Origin: Oceanobacillus iheyensis HTE831
GTDB lineage: Bacteria; Bacillota; Bacilli; Bacillales; Amphibacillaceae
Length of the DNA stretch: 64,000 bases
NCBI RefSeq assembly: GCF_000011245.1
Contig: NC_004193.1
Location: 3,512,501-3,576,500 of the forward strand
Reading direction: 5' to 3'
Below, one piece after another: positions 55,184 through 63,560 of the stretch; the stretch's first letter is position 1, and every line of letters starts with the position of its first letter. Below the pieces are notes generated by a model. That model worked only from the letters and a program-made list of their open reading frames with translations, searched no databases and was not told the DNA's origin. The position numbers were made by a program, and so were the translations under genes.

Positions 55184-56383
55184 CTAGTGACTACCTACTT
55201 CCCACACAAAGGGATTATTCATCGTTGACCAATCTATTCCCATCTCTTCCTTAGTCAACAAGCATTCATCTAGTTCTCTAATAATTACTTCTTTAGGCAA
55301 ATCTACGCCGATGAATACAAGGTTGGTTTTCCGATCACCGTATAACTCATCCCAATCCTCTCGTAAATTTGGATTGTTTCTCAAAACACGGTCTTTTTCT
55401 CGCTTTGTTAAAGCGTCCACCCAGTAGGATATTGGCTCTATAGATACGGATGGTCCTGCTTGAGAAAGTAGAAGTGCTAAATCATTTCTCGTTGCACACC
55501 AAGAAATTCCCTTTGCACGTACGACAGCCATAGGCATCTGACTAATCCAATTATAAAAACGTTCCGAATGAAAAGGAACTCTCCTGCTATACACAAAAGA
55601 ATTAATACCATACTCTTCTGTTTCTGGAGTATGCTCTTCTGGACCAGCCATTAATTCTTTTAACCAACCTGCAGATTGACTTGCCCTTTCAAAACTAAAA
55701 AGATTCGTATTTAGTATTTCTTCTGGATTAATTTCACTATAGTTTGTTTGAATAATTTTGGCATCTGGCTGTAATGTTTGTATTACTCTAGTCAATGATT
55801 CTAGCTGTTCTTCACTCACCATGTCACATTTATTGATCATTAAAACGTCACAAAACTCAATTTGATCGATAAGCAAGTCTGCTAGATTTCTTTCATCTAA
55901 TTCTCCTACTGCTTGTTTACGGTCAAGCAATTTATCCCCTGATTCATAATCATGCCAGAATCGATACGCATCTACCACCGTCACCATCGTATCTAAACGA
56001 CAGAAATTCGTAAGATCAATACCCATTTCCTTATCAATGTAAGAAAATGTTTGAGCAACCGGGATTGGTTCACTAATTCCTGATGATTCAATAACGATAT
56101 AGTCAATGTCTCCATTTTTTGCGATTTTTTCCACTTCAATGAGCAAATCTTCTCTTAGCGTACAGCAAATGCATCCATTAGACATCTCAACTAGATTCTC
56201 TTCCGTTCGGGAGAAATTACCTCCTGTTTCCACAAGATCTGCATCGATATTAACTTCACTCATATCATTGACAATGACAGCTACTTTAAGATTATCCCTA
56301 TTATTTAAAATATGATTTAATAATGTAGTCTTTCCTGCACCTAAATATCCACTTAACACAGTAACTGGGATTTTTCTTTTCAT
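55184..56383 (-). CDS. CobW/YciC-family zinc metallochaperone GTPase, paralogue 1
   Basis: The protein has 399 residues. G1 is SGYLGAGKTTLLNHIL near 9-24; the zinc-binding CxCC motif is NGCICCTLREDL near 69-80; the Gly/Ser switch is VIESSGISEPIPV; and NKCD near 183 is the guanine-specificity motif. The C-terminal domain has the GISWCATRNDLALL segment. Such proteins use GTP to deliver zinc when it is scarce. A Zur box lies 64 bp upstream, so it has its own promoter. Confidence 0.93.
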   Translation of the reverse strand: MKRKIPVTVLSGYLGAGKTTLLNHILNNRDNLKVAVIVNDMSEVNIDADLVETGGNFSRTEENLVEMSNGCICCTLREDLLIEVEKIAKNGDIDYIVIESSGISEPIPVAQTFSYIDKEMGIDLTNFCRLDTMVTVVDAYRFWHDYESGDKLLDRKQAVGELDERNLADLLIDQIEFCDVLMINKCDMVSEEQLESLTRVIQTLQPDAKIIQTNYSEINPEEILNTNLFSFERASQSAGWLKELMAGPEEHTPETEEYGINSFVYSRRVPFHSERFYNWISQMPMAVVRAKGISWCATRNDLALLLSQAGPSVSIEPISYWVDALTKREKDRVLRNNPNLREDWDELYGDRKTNLVFIGVDLPKEVIIRELDECLLTKEEMGIDWSTMNNPFVWEVGSH

Positions 56384-56446
56384 ATTTTTCTCCTTTGATT
56401 TTCAAATTTTAATAGCCCATTAGATGGATTTGCGTCTCTCTAAAAA

Positions 56447-56461
56447 ACGTAATCATTACGA
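56447..56461. promoter_or_regulatory. Zur box upstream of CobW paralogue 1
   Basis: ACGTAATCATTACGA is a 7-1-7 palindrome matching the Bacillus Zur consensus TCGTAATnATTACGA at all but the first base. Confidence 0.9.
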
Positions 56462-56500
56462 TTAAAACACTAAAAAAATACTTCACTTTATAAATTTTTT

Positions 56501-57676
56501 CTAACTAAAAGCCGGCAATGGATCGATCAATTTATTCCAATCGGATTCCATTTCCGAATCGGTTAATAAGCATGAATCTAGCTCTTTCATAATTGCTTGT
56601 TTATCCATCTTTATCCCAATAAAAACTAGGTCATTCATTCTGTCCCCGTGCTTACTATCCCAGTACTCTAAAAGGTTAGGATCTTCCTTAATTAATGACT
56701 TTTGCTCTTCTTTTGGATATGTGGCAACCCAATTTCCCGCTCCTTGAATAGAGAGTGAAGAGCCAGCTTGTGAGAGTAATCCGGTAACATTATTCCTTGA
56801 AGCTAACCAGAAAAATCCCTTTGCTCGAATAATCGTATTCGGCCAATTATTCAACCATTCATTCCATCTTTGTGGATGGAAAGGTCTATTACGGCGATAC
56901 ACAAACGAACTTATCCCATATTCCTCTGTTTCTGGAATATGTTCCTCATTTAACTCTTTTATCCAACCAGCCCCTTGGCTAGCTTTTTCAAAATCAAACA
57001 ACCTCGTATGAAGTATAGATTCCAATGGTACGACACCGTACTCCGATTGAATTATTTGTGCCTCAGGATTTAACTGGTGAAGTACTGCCATTAATTCTTC
57101 CATGTGTATCGTATCAATTAAATCTACTTTATTTACTATGATTACATTTGCAAATTCGATTTGATCGATGAGTAAATCAATTACTTCTCTTTCATCATTT
57201 TCATTTACTTCTTGGTTACGATCTAGCAAACTGTCTCCAGAGCCATAATCATCCCAAAAGCGATTTGCGTCCACGACCGTTGCCATCGTAACCAAGCAAC
57301 AATGATCACTAAGGTTAATTTTCAATTCTTCGTCCTCATAAATAAAACTTTGTGCAACTGGAATTGGTTCTGAAATACCAGAAGATTCTATAACGATATA
57401 ATCGATATCCAGTTTAGCAAGATTATCTACTTCCTGTATCAAATCTTCTCTTAACGTACAGCAGATACAACCATTCTGTAACGCTACTAGCTTTTCTTCC
57501 GTTCTACTGAATCCGCCCATCTTCACCATACTTGCATCGATATTTACTTCACTCATATCATTTACGATGACAGCTATTTTTAGGTATTGTTTATTATTTA
57601 ATATATAATTCAGCAGTGTTGTTTTCCCAGCGCCTAAATATCCGCTCAACACCGTGACTGGTACTCTCTTAGACAA
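56501..57676 (-). CDS. CobW/YciC-family zinc metallochaperone GTPase, paralogue 2
   Basis: The 391-residue protein is clearly homologous to paralogue 1 over its whole length. P-loop SGYLGAGKTTLLNYIL, metal motif NGCICCTLREDL and NKVD are all present. TTG 57676 is the start (GGAGG upstream), 12 bp after the flavoprotein gene, so it is the third intact gene of the rpsN operon. The two paralogues probably arose by tandem duplication with the flavoprotein unit between them and the rpsN promoter. Confidence 0.92.
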   Translation of the reverse strand: MSKRVPVTVLSGYLGAGKTTLLNYILNNKQYLKIAVIVNDMSEVNIDASMVKMGGFSRTEEKLVALQNGCICCTLREDLIQEVDNLAKLDIDYIVIESSGISEPIPVAQSFIYEDEELKINLSDHCCLVTMATVVDANRFWDDYGSGDSLLDRNQEVNENDEREVIDLLIDQIEFANVIIVNKVDLIDTIHMEELMAVLHQLNPEAQIIQSEYGVVPLESILHTRLFDFEKASQGAGWIKELNEEHIPETEEYGISSFVYRRNRPFHPQRWNEWLNNWPNTIIRAKGFFWLASRNNVTGLLSQAGSSLSIQGAGNWVATYPKEEQKSLIKEDPNLLEYWDSKHGDRMNDLVFIGIKMDKQAIMKELDSCLLTDSEMESDWNKLIDPLPAFS

Positions 57677-57688
57677 TTGGTTTACCTC

Positions 57689-58846
57689 CTATGCAGTTTG
57701 TACGATTCTTTCGGTAGCTTTTCTCGCTCCGGCAATATTACGTGAAACTGGCCCTATCTCAAGCTCTGCTAAAGCTCCAGCAACAAACAGACCGTTTTTC
57801 CACTCTAATGTTTTGGAGACGATTGGAAATCCACAAGGAGCACAAGGTAAACCTAAATGGTCGATGACATCTTTCAACCATTCTCTTCCTGGTAATGTAG
57901 ATTCAGGTCCCGTAGATAATAAAACTGCATCTCCACATAGCACTTCATCTTGACTCATCGTCAGTTGGATCCCTTGATCTTCTAATTTTGCAGAGACAAT
58001 CTCTCCATTATAAACATGCAATTTCCCGGCTTTTATTTGTTTTTTAACATTTAAATAGATATCCTTCGTAATAGAACCGCGATATCTAGCCTCTTGAATC
58101 ACTTCACGCCTTTTTCTATAATTCGTTAATTTATCAAAGCTGGTTAAGAACTTGGGACCAAGCCAGCCTGGATCACTATCAAAGCGGTGGATACGAAATG
58201 GATGACGTTTTATTAAAGTAACCGAATGAACATCTTTTTGTGTTGACAAATTGGAAGCTAGTTGAGCAGCTGTCATACCACCGCCAACAACGATTAAACT
58301 CCCACTGTTAGGAAAGTCTTCTTTCCATTCAAATATATGATTCATACGCTCGTTGTCTTTTAATTCTTGCGCCCAAGGAGGAAAGTGTGGTGTATTATTC
58401 ACTCCTATGGCTAAGATTACTCGCTCTCCATAGAAAACATGGCCATCTTGTACACTGACTCCCCAACCATCCTTATGCTTAACAAGCTTATTCACATCAC
58501 CCTGTTTCCAGCAGTCTCTCACTCCTGATTCATTCACCAGATGTAAACTATGGTCATTAAATAGATCTAGACGAGGCCGCCCATATTTTCCTTTAAAAGG
58601 TTGTGTGAAATCATGTTCCTTTGCAAACTTCTTCAAGCTATATGGATCCGCTTCTAGATGATGTACTACAGGTGATCTTAAATACTGCATACCAATTTTA
58701 CTTGTGATTCGTTGCCACATTTCTAACGGCTCAGCGTGTGGGTCAATAATAACCAACTCTTCTGTTGTTACTTTGTTCTCTAAAAGTAGACGAGAGGCTA
58801 CAGAGCACCCCTGTACACCTCCGCCAATAATAATCCATTTATACAT
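57689..58846 (-). CDS. FAD/NAD(P)-binding oxidoreductase of the zinc-starvation operon
   Basis: The protein has 385 residues. The N-terminal FAD loop is WIIIGGGVQGCSVASRLLLE, the second dinucleotide loop VVGGGMTAAQLASNL lies near 192-206, and LSTGPESTLPG near the end is the usual ATG-like motif region. The overall form resembles N-hydroxylating and SidA/PvdA-like flavoproteins, or lysine-monooxygenase relatives. Its place between rpsN and a CobW gene, behind a Zur box, links it to zinc limitation. The reaction is unknown. Confidence 0.85.
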   Translation of the reverse strand: MYKWIIIGGGVQGCSVASRLLLENKVTTEELVIIDPHAEPLEMWQRITSKIGMQYLRSPVVHHLEADPYSLKKFAKEHDFTQPFKGKYGRPRLDLFNDHSLHLVNESGVRDCWKQGDVNKLVKHKDGWGVSVQDGHVFYGERVILAIGVNNTPHFPPWAQELKDNERMNHIFEWKEDFPNSGSLIVVGGGMTAAQLASNLSTQKDVHSVTLIKRHPFRIHRFDSDPGWLGPKFLTSFDKLTNYRKRREVIQEARYRGSITKDIYLNVKKQIKAGKLHVYNGEIVSAKLEDQGIQLTMSQDEVLCGDAVLLSTGPESTLPGREWLKDVIDHLGLPCAPCGFPIVSKTLEWKNGLFVAGALAELEIGPVSRNIAGARKATERIVQTA

Positions 58847-58874
58847 AAAACAGGAGCCTCTCCTTCTTTCTACA

Positions 58875-59144
58875 TTACCAACTTGATTTCTTTACGCCCG
58901 GAATTTGTCCTTTATGCGCATATTCTCTAAAAGCAATTCTAGACATTTTAAACTGTCTCATATATCCTCTAGGTCTTCCTGTCACTTCGCATCTACCAGT
59001 TAACCGAGTCGGAGAAGAATCACGAGGTAATTTTCTTATTGCCTCATAGTCACCTTTTGCTTTTAACTCCCTGCGAAGTTCCGCATACTTTTCGACCATC
59101 TGTTGTCTCTTTCTCTCTTTTGCTATTTTTGATTTTTTAGCCAT
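58875..59144 (-). CDS. rpsN: Ribosomal protein S14, zinc-independent form
   Basis: This 89-residue protein is the longer S14 type (like YhzA/RpsN2), ending in the conserved [20 protein letters not shown] and KKSSW. The CxxC pairs of the zinc-binding form are absent; only one Cys remains ([16 protein letters not shown]). Under zinc starvation it replaces zinc-containing S14 in the 30S subunit, which saves zinc. ATG follows AAAGGTG. A Zur box lies 229 bp upstream, beyond a broken gene. Confidence 0.95.
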   Translation of the reverse strand: MAKKSKIAKERKRQQMVEKYAELRRELKAKGDYEAIRKLPRDSSPTRLTGRCEVTGRPRGYMRQFKMSRIAFREYAHKGQIPGVKKSSW

Positions 59145-59160
59145 TCTTCTATCACCTTTC

Positions 59161-59353
59161 TTAATTTAAATTTAGATTTTCTTTATCCATATAGATTGCA
59201 CTTGTAGTAGTGCTTTGTTGAGAAATGAGGTTTATCAACCCTTCTTTTCCAGCGCAAGGATTCGGGCAGACGGATTTAAATGCGATTGCCCAAAAACCTC
59301 ACCATTCCTGATGCTCCCGCTCCAACGATTAGAACATCATAGTGTTTAACCAT
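59161..59353 (-). pseudogene. Remnant of an FAD-dependent oxidoreductase at the head of the rpsN operon
   Basis: From ATG 59353 the minus strand encodes MVKHYDVLIVGAGASG, a perfect dinucleotide-binding start, then meets a stop after 25 codons. Other frames continue as GEVFGQSHLNPSARILALEK and, to 59161, INLISQQSTTTSAIYMDKEN. This fits a gene that lost most of its middle and its frame. The Zur box sits 20 bp upstream of its start, so it was the original first gene of the operon. Confidence 0.6.
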
Positions 59354-59372
59354 CTTATTCCTTCTTTCTACA

Positions 59373-59387
59373 TCGTAACGATTACGA
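59373..59387. promoter_or_regulatory. Zur box at the head of the rpsN operon
   Basis: TCGTAACGATTACGA matches the Zur consensus with one change in the left arm. It should control the remnant gene, rpsN, the flavoprotein and CobW paralogue 2. Confidence 0.88.
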
Positions 59388-59405
59388 TTAAACTTTTAAA
59401 ATTTT

Positions 59406-60377
59406 TTACCTTGAAATACATTTATGAAATTGCTCCTTCAATTTTTGCTTGTTTAAGTCTTTCCCGATAAATACGATCTCGCTTCTTGGTGACATATCTC
59501 CCCATTCGGCTTGTTCTTCTGCTGCAAACAACATATGAACACCTTGAAAAATATATTTTCTCCTTTTTCCATTGATATATAAAATACCTTTGTAACGGTA
59601 TAAACTTTCTCCAAGTATTTGAACTAGATAAGAGAACCACAGATTTAGTTTTTCCAAATCTAGAGGTTTTGTTTCTATTAACGATAAAGAAGTCACGTTA
59701 TCATGATGGTGATGGGTATCATGTAAAAACGTTGGACTTATTCGTAATTTATCCTTTAAATCAAATGAATAGAGATTGAACACTTTATTTATATCAATAT
59801 TACTTTTTGTTGTTTCATATATATTAGCGAACGGATTTATCTTTGTTATTCTCTCTTTCAGCTTTTCTAACTGTTCACTAGAAATTAGATCAATCTTATT
59901 TAACAAGATATTATCTGAAAATGCTATTTGGCTAAGTGATTCATCTTTCTGATCTAAATGCATGGAAATATGCTTACTATCCACAATCGTACAGACACTA
60001 TCTATGTCGTACGATTCAATCATTTTGGGATCCATTAGGAATGTCTGGACAATCGGTGCCGGATCTGCTAAGCCAGTTGTTTCTATAAGTACTCTATCGA
60101 ATTCAATCATTCCTTGTTCTCTTGTAAATAAAAGCATCGATAATGTGTCTATTAAATCTTTGCGTACATTACAGCATATACAACCTTTATTGATTTCAAT
60201 AATCTCTTCTTTTGTCTTTTCTATTAACTGATCATCAATACCTATATCACCATATTCGTTTACGATTATAGCCAATTTTTCACTTGTTTGGTGAAGAATG
60301 TGGTTTAAAAAACTTGTTTTACCTGCACCTAAATATCCCGTCACTATAGTAACTGGCGTCCTTGCATCGTTCTCCAT
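59406..60377 (-). CDS. CobW-family GTPase, shorter third paralogue with His-rich loop
   Basis: The protein has 323 residues, about 70 shorter than the other two. P-loop GYLGAGKTSFLNHIL, metal motif KGCICCNVRKDL near 65-76 and LNKIDL are present. A HDTHHHHD stretch near 218-225 could hold additional metal. The C-terminal domain (YRYKGILYINGKRRKYIFQG) is of the ordinary CobW_C type. It has its own Zur box 37 bp upstream, so it belongs to the same regulon but to a different branch of the family, perhaps serving another client. Confidence 0.92.
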   Translation of the reverse strand: MENDARTPVTIVTGYLGAGKTSFLNHILHQTSEKLAIIVNEYGDIGIDDQLIEKTKEEIIEINKGCICCNVRKDLIDTLSMLLFTREQGMIEFDRVLIETTGLADPAPIVQTFLMDPKMIESYDIDSVCTIVDSKHISMHLDQKDESLSQIAFSDNILLNKIDLISSEQLEKLKERITKINPFANIYETTKSNIDINKVFNLYSFDLKDKLRISPTFLHDTHHHHDNVTSLSLIETKPLDLEKLNLWFSYLVQILGESLYRYKGILYINGKRRKYIFQGVHMLFAAEEQAEWGDMSPRSEIVFIGKDLNKQKLKEQFHKCISR

Positions 60378-60413
60378 GTTTTCAAATTCTCCTCTAAATG
60401 AATTATTAAATAT

Positions 60414-60428
60414 CCGTAATCATTACGA
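60414..60428. promoter_or_regulatory. Zur box upstream of the third CobW gene
   Basis: CCGTAATCATTACGA matches the Zur consensus at all but the first base. Confidence 0.9.
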
Positions 60429-60501
60429 ATAAAAACTCAAAAAATATGAACCCCTTAGGAAAGTTCAACTTTAGTATTCCGTACTTAGTGGATATATTTT
60501 C

Positions 60502-60795
60502 TTATAATTCACTTTTCCAATAAAGAAATGTTTTCCTTGTTTCTAGTTTACTTGTTATTTTTTCTTCAATATCACTTAACTGCTCCAATAAATCTTCTAA
60601 CGTCACACCCAACTTCTTTGCAATTCTTTTATGAGGAGAATATGTTGAAACCAAATTTAGCAGTTGTTCATAAGTTTCTGCCTCTTGAATCAAAATATCT
60701 TCTATTTCTATAAATGCTTGATAAATATGTCTCTCTCTTTTTGGTAATTCATCAATTATGTTGGAAAGCAAAGCTTCATCTACATGTTTATACAC
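60502..60795 (-). CDS. 97-residue protein under its own Zur box, unknown
   Basis: This is a soluble, helical, acidic protein: DEALLSNIIDELPKRERHIY near the start, then YSPHKRIAKKLGVTLEDLLE, which resembles a helix-turn-helix, and a charged coiled-coil tail. It has no Cys and only two or three His, so it is unlikely to bind zinc itself. A perfect-type Zur box lies 22 bp upstream, so it should be made when zinc is scarce. I recognise no family. A small DNA- or protein-binding factor of the zinc response is possible. Confidence 0.75.
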   Translation of the reverse strand: MYKHVDEALLSNIIDELPKRERHIYQAFIEIEDILIQEAETYEQLLNLVSTYSPHKRIAKKLGVTLEDLLEQLSDIEEKITSKLETRKTFLYWKSEL

Positions 60796-60816
60796 GATAA
60801 CACTCCTTAACCCAAA

Positions 60817-60831
60817 ACGTAATCATTACGA
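60817..60831. promoter_or_regulatory. Zur box upstream of the 97-residue protein gene
   Basis: ACGTAATCATTACGA has the same 15 bases as the site at 56447-56461. Confidence 0.9.
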
Positions 60832-60975
60832 TTTATAAACCACTATATCATTGTATTATTCTTTTTACAAGAAAATAACCACATATTTTTAAAAGGTTTA
60901 AAGAAGAAGGATTTACGTTCATCTTTTTTTATGCCAATATATACTGTATACAGCAAGAAAACGAGGAGTACTCGC

Positions 60976-61239
60976 ATGAAAAAAATCACGTACCTTATTC
61001 TTTTTATCATTAGCATCGCCATCATGATCAGTATGTCATTTATTCCAGCATTACAAACTGTTACCACAAATGGTGGATCATACTTAGGCATTCCTGCATT
61101 TTGGTTAGTCATCTATGCAGATGGAAGTTTTGGATTCCAATGGGCAGGATTTTTACTAAACATCCTCGTTATATATGTCATCGTCCTCATTGTCGCGAAG
61201 GTTTATCAACTGTTTTACCGATTCATAACGACTTCATAA
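60976..61239 (+). CDS. Small membrane protein, unknown
   Basis: This 87-residue protein starts at ATG 60976 (GAGGAG upstream). N-terminal helix KKITYLILFIISIAIMISMS, a short external loop with TNGGSYLGIPAFWLVI, and a second long helix FLLNILVIYVIVLIVAKVY are visible. No family is certain. It is the first of three small genes in the same direction. Confidence 0.6.
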   Translation: MKKITYLILFIISIAIMISMSFIPALQTVTTNGGSYLGIPAFWLVIYADGSFGFQWAGFLLNILVIYVIVLIVAKVYQLFYRFITTS

Positions 61240-61258
61240 ATTTAGAGGAGAAAAACAA

Positions 61259-61444
61259 ATGGATAATGACCAACATCAACCGGAAAAACAAAGAGAAAAA
61301 TTAAGACAAGAAGAGTTAAAGCATCCTGCCAGCAGTTCACAAGGCAGTAACCTAGCCGATCTCGTCGGTGGTATGGGATGGAAAGGTACGTTAATTCTCC
61401 TTCTTACTCTTATCCTTATTGCTGTCGTTGTTTCGGTATTTTAA
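61259..61444 (+). CDS. DUF6366-like small membrane protein
   Basis: This 61-residue protein has a polar front with PEKQREKLRQEELKHP, then SNLADLVGGMGWKGTLILLL and a single C-terminal helix. This matches the DUF6366 pattern common in Bacillaceae. ATG follows AGAGGAG, 19 bp after the preceding stop. Function unknown. Confidence 0.7.
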   Translation: MDNDQHQPEKQREKLRQEELKHPASSSQGSNLADLVGGMGWKGTLILLLTLILIAVVVSVF

Positions 61445-61479
61445 AAGCAATACAATCCTAACAAAAAGGAGAATGCCAT

Positions 61480-61764
61480 TTGCAAAAATTTTATTTGTTT
61501 GCATCGATTGTATTTTTATTCCTCGGTTTTTCGCATATCCTATTAAGCTCGGTTTATATTGATATATTTTCAATTGTTACGTTTGGTCAAAAAGGGGAAG
61601 TAGGAATAATCATACCAGTTATTTATACTGTTATTAGTCTTCTTTTTGCTCTCTTTTTAAAAAAAGGAATAGCAAATTGGGTGATGATTCTTTTAAGTTC
61701 ATTTGCTTTGATCGTTAATCTTTTATTTGTATTTATCGCCATTTATGGCTTTCAAGAACCTTAA
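61480..61764 (+). CDS. Small multi-helix membrane protein, unknown
   Basis: This 94-residue protein starts at TTG 61480 with AAAGGAG upstream. Three to four hydrophobic helices fill the length (about 4-22, 40-56, 63-90). No family is recognised. It probably belongs to the operon of the two preceding small genes. Confidence 0.6.
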   Translation: MQKFYLFASIVFLFLGFSHILLSSVYIDIFSIVTFGQKGEVGIIIPVIYTVISLLFALFLKKGIANWVMILLSSFALIVNLLFVFIAIYGFQEP

Positions 61765-61835
61765 AATGAAGAACCCAATTAACAATACTATAAAAAAAAG
61801 AATAGCAACTGTGATAGTTACTATTCTCTACATAT

Positions 61836-63056
61836 CTATTTAATAATCTGTACGCGACTGATATATCTAGAATCAACTTCTAAGATGTGGAAGGTTAGAT
61901 TTTCTCTCTCTAACACATCTCCTTCTTTTGGAAACTCTGTAAAGTGCGTTAATAAATACGCAGCTAGTACATCTTCATCCTCCGGAATGTCTGTATCAAA
62001 CGCATTATTCAGTTGATGCAGTGTGATTTTTCCATCACATATAATTTGCGTATCGGTTAGTTTCTCAATTAATGCATCTTCTTTTTCATCCATCTCATCT
62101 TCTATTTCTAAACCAATCATCGTTTCAATAATATCTTCATGCGTAACAATACCTTCCGTACCACCATATTCATCTAACACAATTGCCATATGCTTCTTTT
62201 CTTGTGTCATTTTACGGAATACCCATTCAATATTATTAAATTCATATATATAAAGCGGATCGGTATCGCTAAAGTTTGAGAAAGGCTGTCCCTTATCATC
62301 GGTCCAAGCAATTAAATATTTGGAATGGAACACACCGATAATATCATCAATATCTTCATCATAGACGGGGTATCTCGTAAAGGGATTTGCTAGTACCAGT
62401 TCTTTTACCTCATCGTATGTAGCCGTATTTTCTAATGCAACAATCTCTACTCTTGGTGTTTTTAATACGTCTTTAACATTTAAGTTGTAAAAATCCAGTG
62501 CTCCACGAATACGTGAACTTTCTTCTTTACGAAATGTTCCTTCTGAATCAGCAATATCGACAATCGCTCGAAGCTCTTCTTTCGATACAGACTCAGTCTC
62601 TACTTGTCCTTTAGAAAGTAGGTTCGTGATAAAACCTGTCAGTCTATTTAATAAAAAGGTGATTGGTTTTAAAACTGTCACTACTAATCGAATAATTGGA
62701 TATACAATACTTGCCATTTGATTCGGAAAACTTGCCGCAATTGACTTTGGAATAACTTCAGAGCATATGATGATGGTTATCGTCAAAATAGCCGAAGCCA
62801 ATCCTACATTAAAACCATACTGCACGGCCATCATCGTTACCAATGTTGGTAACACAATGTTAGCAATGTTATTTCCTATTAAAATAGCCGTGATAAACTC
62901 ACTCGGCTTCGATACTAAATTCAGCATTTTTTCCGCTTTTTTATCACCATTATTCGCTTTTGATTGTAATTTCATTTTATTTGTCGCCGTTAATGCGGTT
63001 TCACTTCCTGAGAAGAAAGCAGAGACAAATAATAAAAATATGATCGCAATGATCAC
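61836..63056 (-). CDS. CNNM/CorC (HlyC/CorC)-family membrane protein
   Basis: The protein has 406 residues. The N-terminal DUF21 domain (about 1-180) has four hydrophobic segments with FFSGSETALTATNKMKLQ near 15-32 and FITAILIGNNIANIVLPTLV. A CBS pair follows (about 200-315, with VLDEYGGTEGIVTHEDIIE), then the CorC_HlyC domain. Family members export or control Mg2+ and Co2+. GTG 63056 follows GGGAGG. It is similar to Bacillus YhdP/YqhB; the exact ion is not known. Confidence 0.92.
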   Translation of the reverse strand: MIIAIIFLLFVSAFFSGSETALTATNKMKLQSKANNGDKKAEKMLNLVSKPSEFITAILIGNNIANIVLPTLVTMMAVQYGFNVGLASAILTITIIICSEVIPKSIAASFPNQMASIVYPIIRLVVTVLKPITFLLNRLTGFITNLLSKGQVETESVSKEELRAIVDIADSEGTFRKEESSRIRGALDFYNLNVKDVLKTPRVEIVALENTATYDEVKELVLANPFTRYPVYDEDIDDIIGVFHSKYLIAWTDDKGQPFSNFSDTDPLYIYEFNNIEWVFRKMTQEKKHMAIVLDEYGGTEGIVTHEDIIETMIGLEIEDEMDEKEDALIEKLTDTQIICDGKITLHQLNNAFDTDIPEDEDVLAAYLLTHFTEFPKEGDVLERENLTFHILEVDSRYISRVQIIK

Positions 63057-63258
63057 GAGTTAATTCCTCCCAATTCCATTTTGAATGTTAATACTATCAT
63101 AACGGAGATGTATACATATATGCTATTATAATGAATTCATATAGTACCTTTTTTTATATTATTTTCTTAAATTGTCAAATTTAACCCTATTTGATGTTTG
63201 ATACGGACTTATAGCGTTAATATACATACTAAGAACGTTAAAAAGCAGGTGTATTAAA

Positions 63259-63438
63259 TTGAATAAAGAGCAAGACCTACAAGAGAAAATTGATTTACTT
63301 GAGAGACGTATGGATCATGCTTCTGAAAGCAAGTTAAATCATAATCAGTTCATGAAATTATCGAAAGAAAAAGATAAGCTTATGAATGAATTAGCACAAC
63401 TTAAACAAGCAGAATTAGAAGGACGCGTATTGTATTAA
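63259..63438 (+). CDS. Spo0E-like sporulation regulatory protein
   Basis: This 59-residue protein starts at TTG 63259 (AGGTG upstream). It forms two helices: LQEKIDLLERRMDHAS and FMKLSKEKDKLMNELAQLKQ. The second contains S-K-E-K-D, in the place of the SQELD signature of Spo0E phosphatases, which remove phosphate from Spo0A~P and delay sporulation. The match is convincing in layout but the key motif differs at two positions. A terminator hairpin overlaps its 3' end. Confidence 0.65.
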   Translation: MNKEQDLQEKIDLLERRMDHASESKLNHNQFMKLSKEKDKLMNELAQLKQAELEGRVLY

Positions 63439-63454
63439 CGCGTCCTCTTTTTAA
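63421..63454 (+). terminator. Rho-independent terminator of the Spo0E-like gene
   Basis: GGACGCGT pairs with ACGCGTCC around ATTGTATTA and is followed by TCTTTTT. The stem includes the last codons of the gene. Confidence 0.88.
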
Positions 63455-63478
63455 TAGAACCTAGTTTGCTTATGATAT

Positions 63479-63511
63479 TAAAAAGTTCCTCCACTTTGAA
63501 GGAACTTTTTT
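63479..63511. terminator. Terminator between convergent genes
   Basis: AAAAAGTTCCT pairs with AGGAACTTTTT around a short loop. A and T runs at its ends allow it to serve the TraB-family gene on the minus strand as well. Confidence 0.85.
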
Positions 63512-63560
63512 CATACCTTACTAACCACGTTTATTTCTCCATTCTTACCATGAAATTAAG

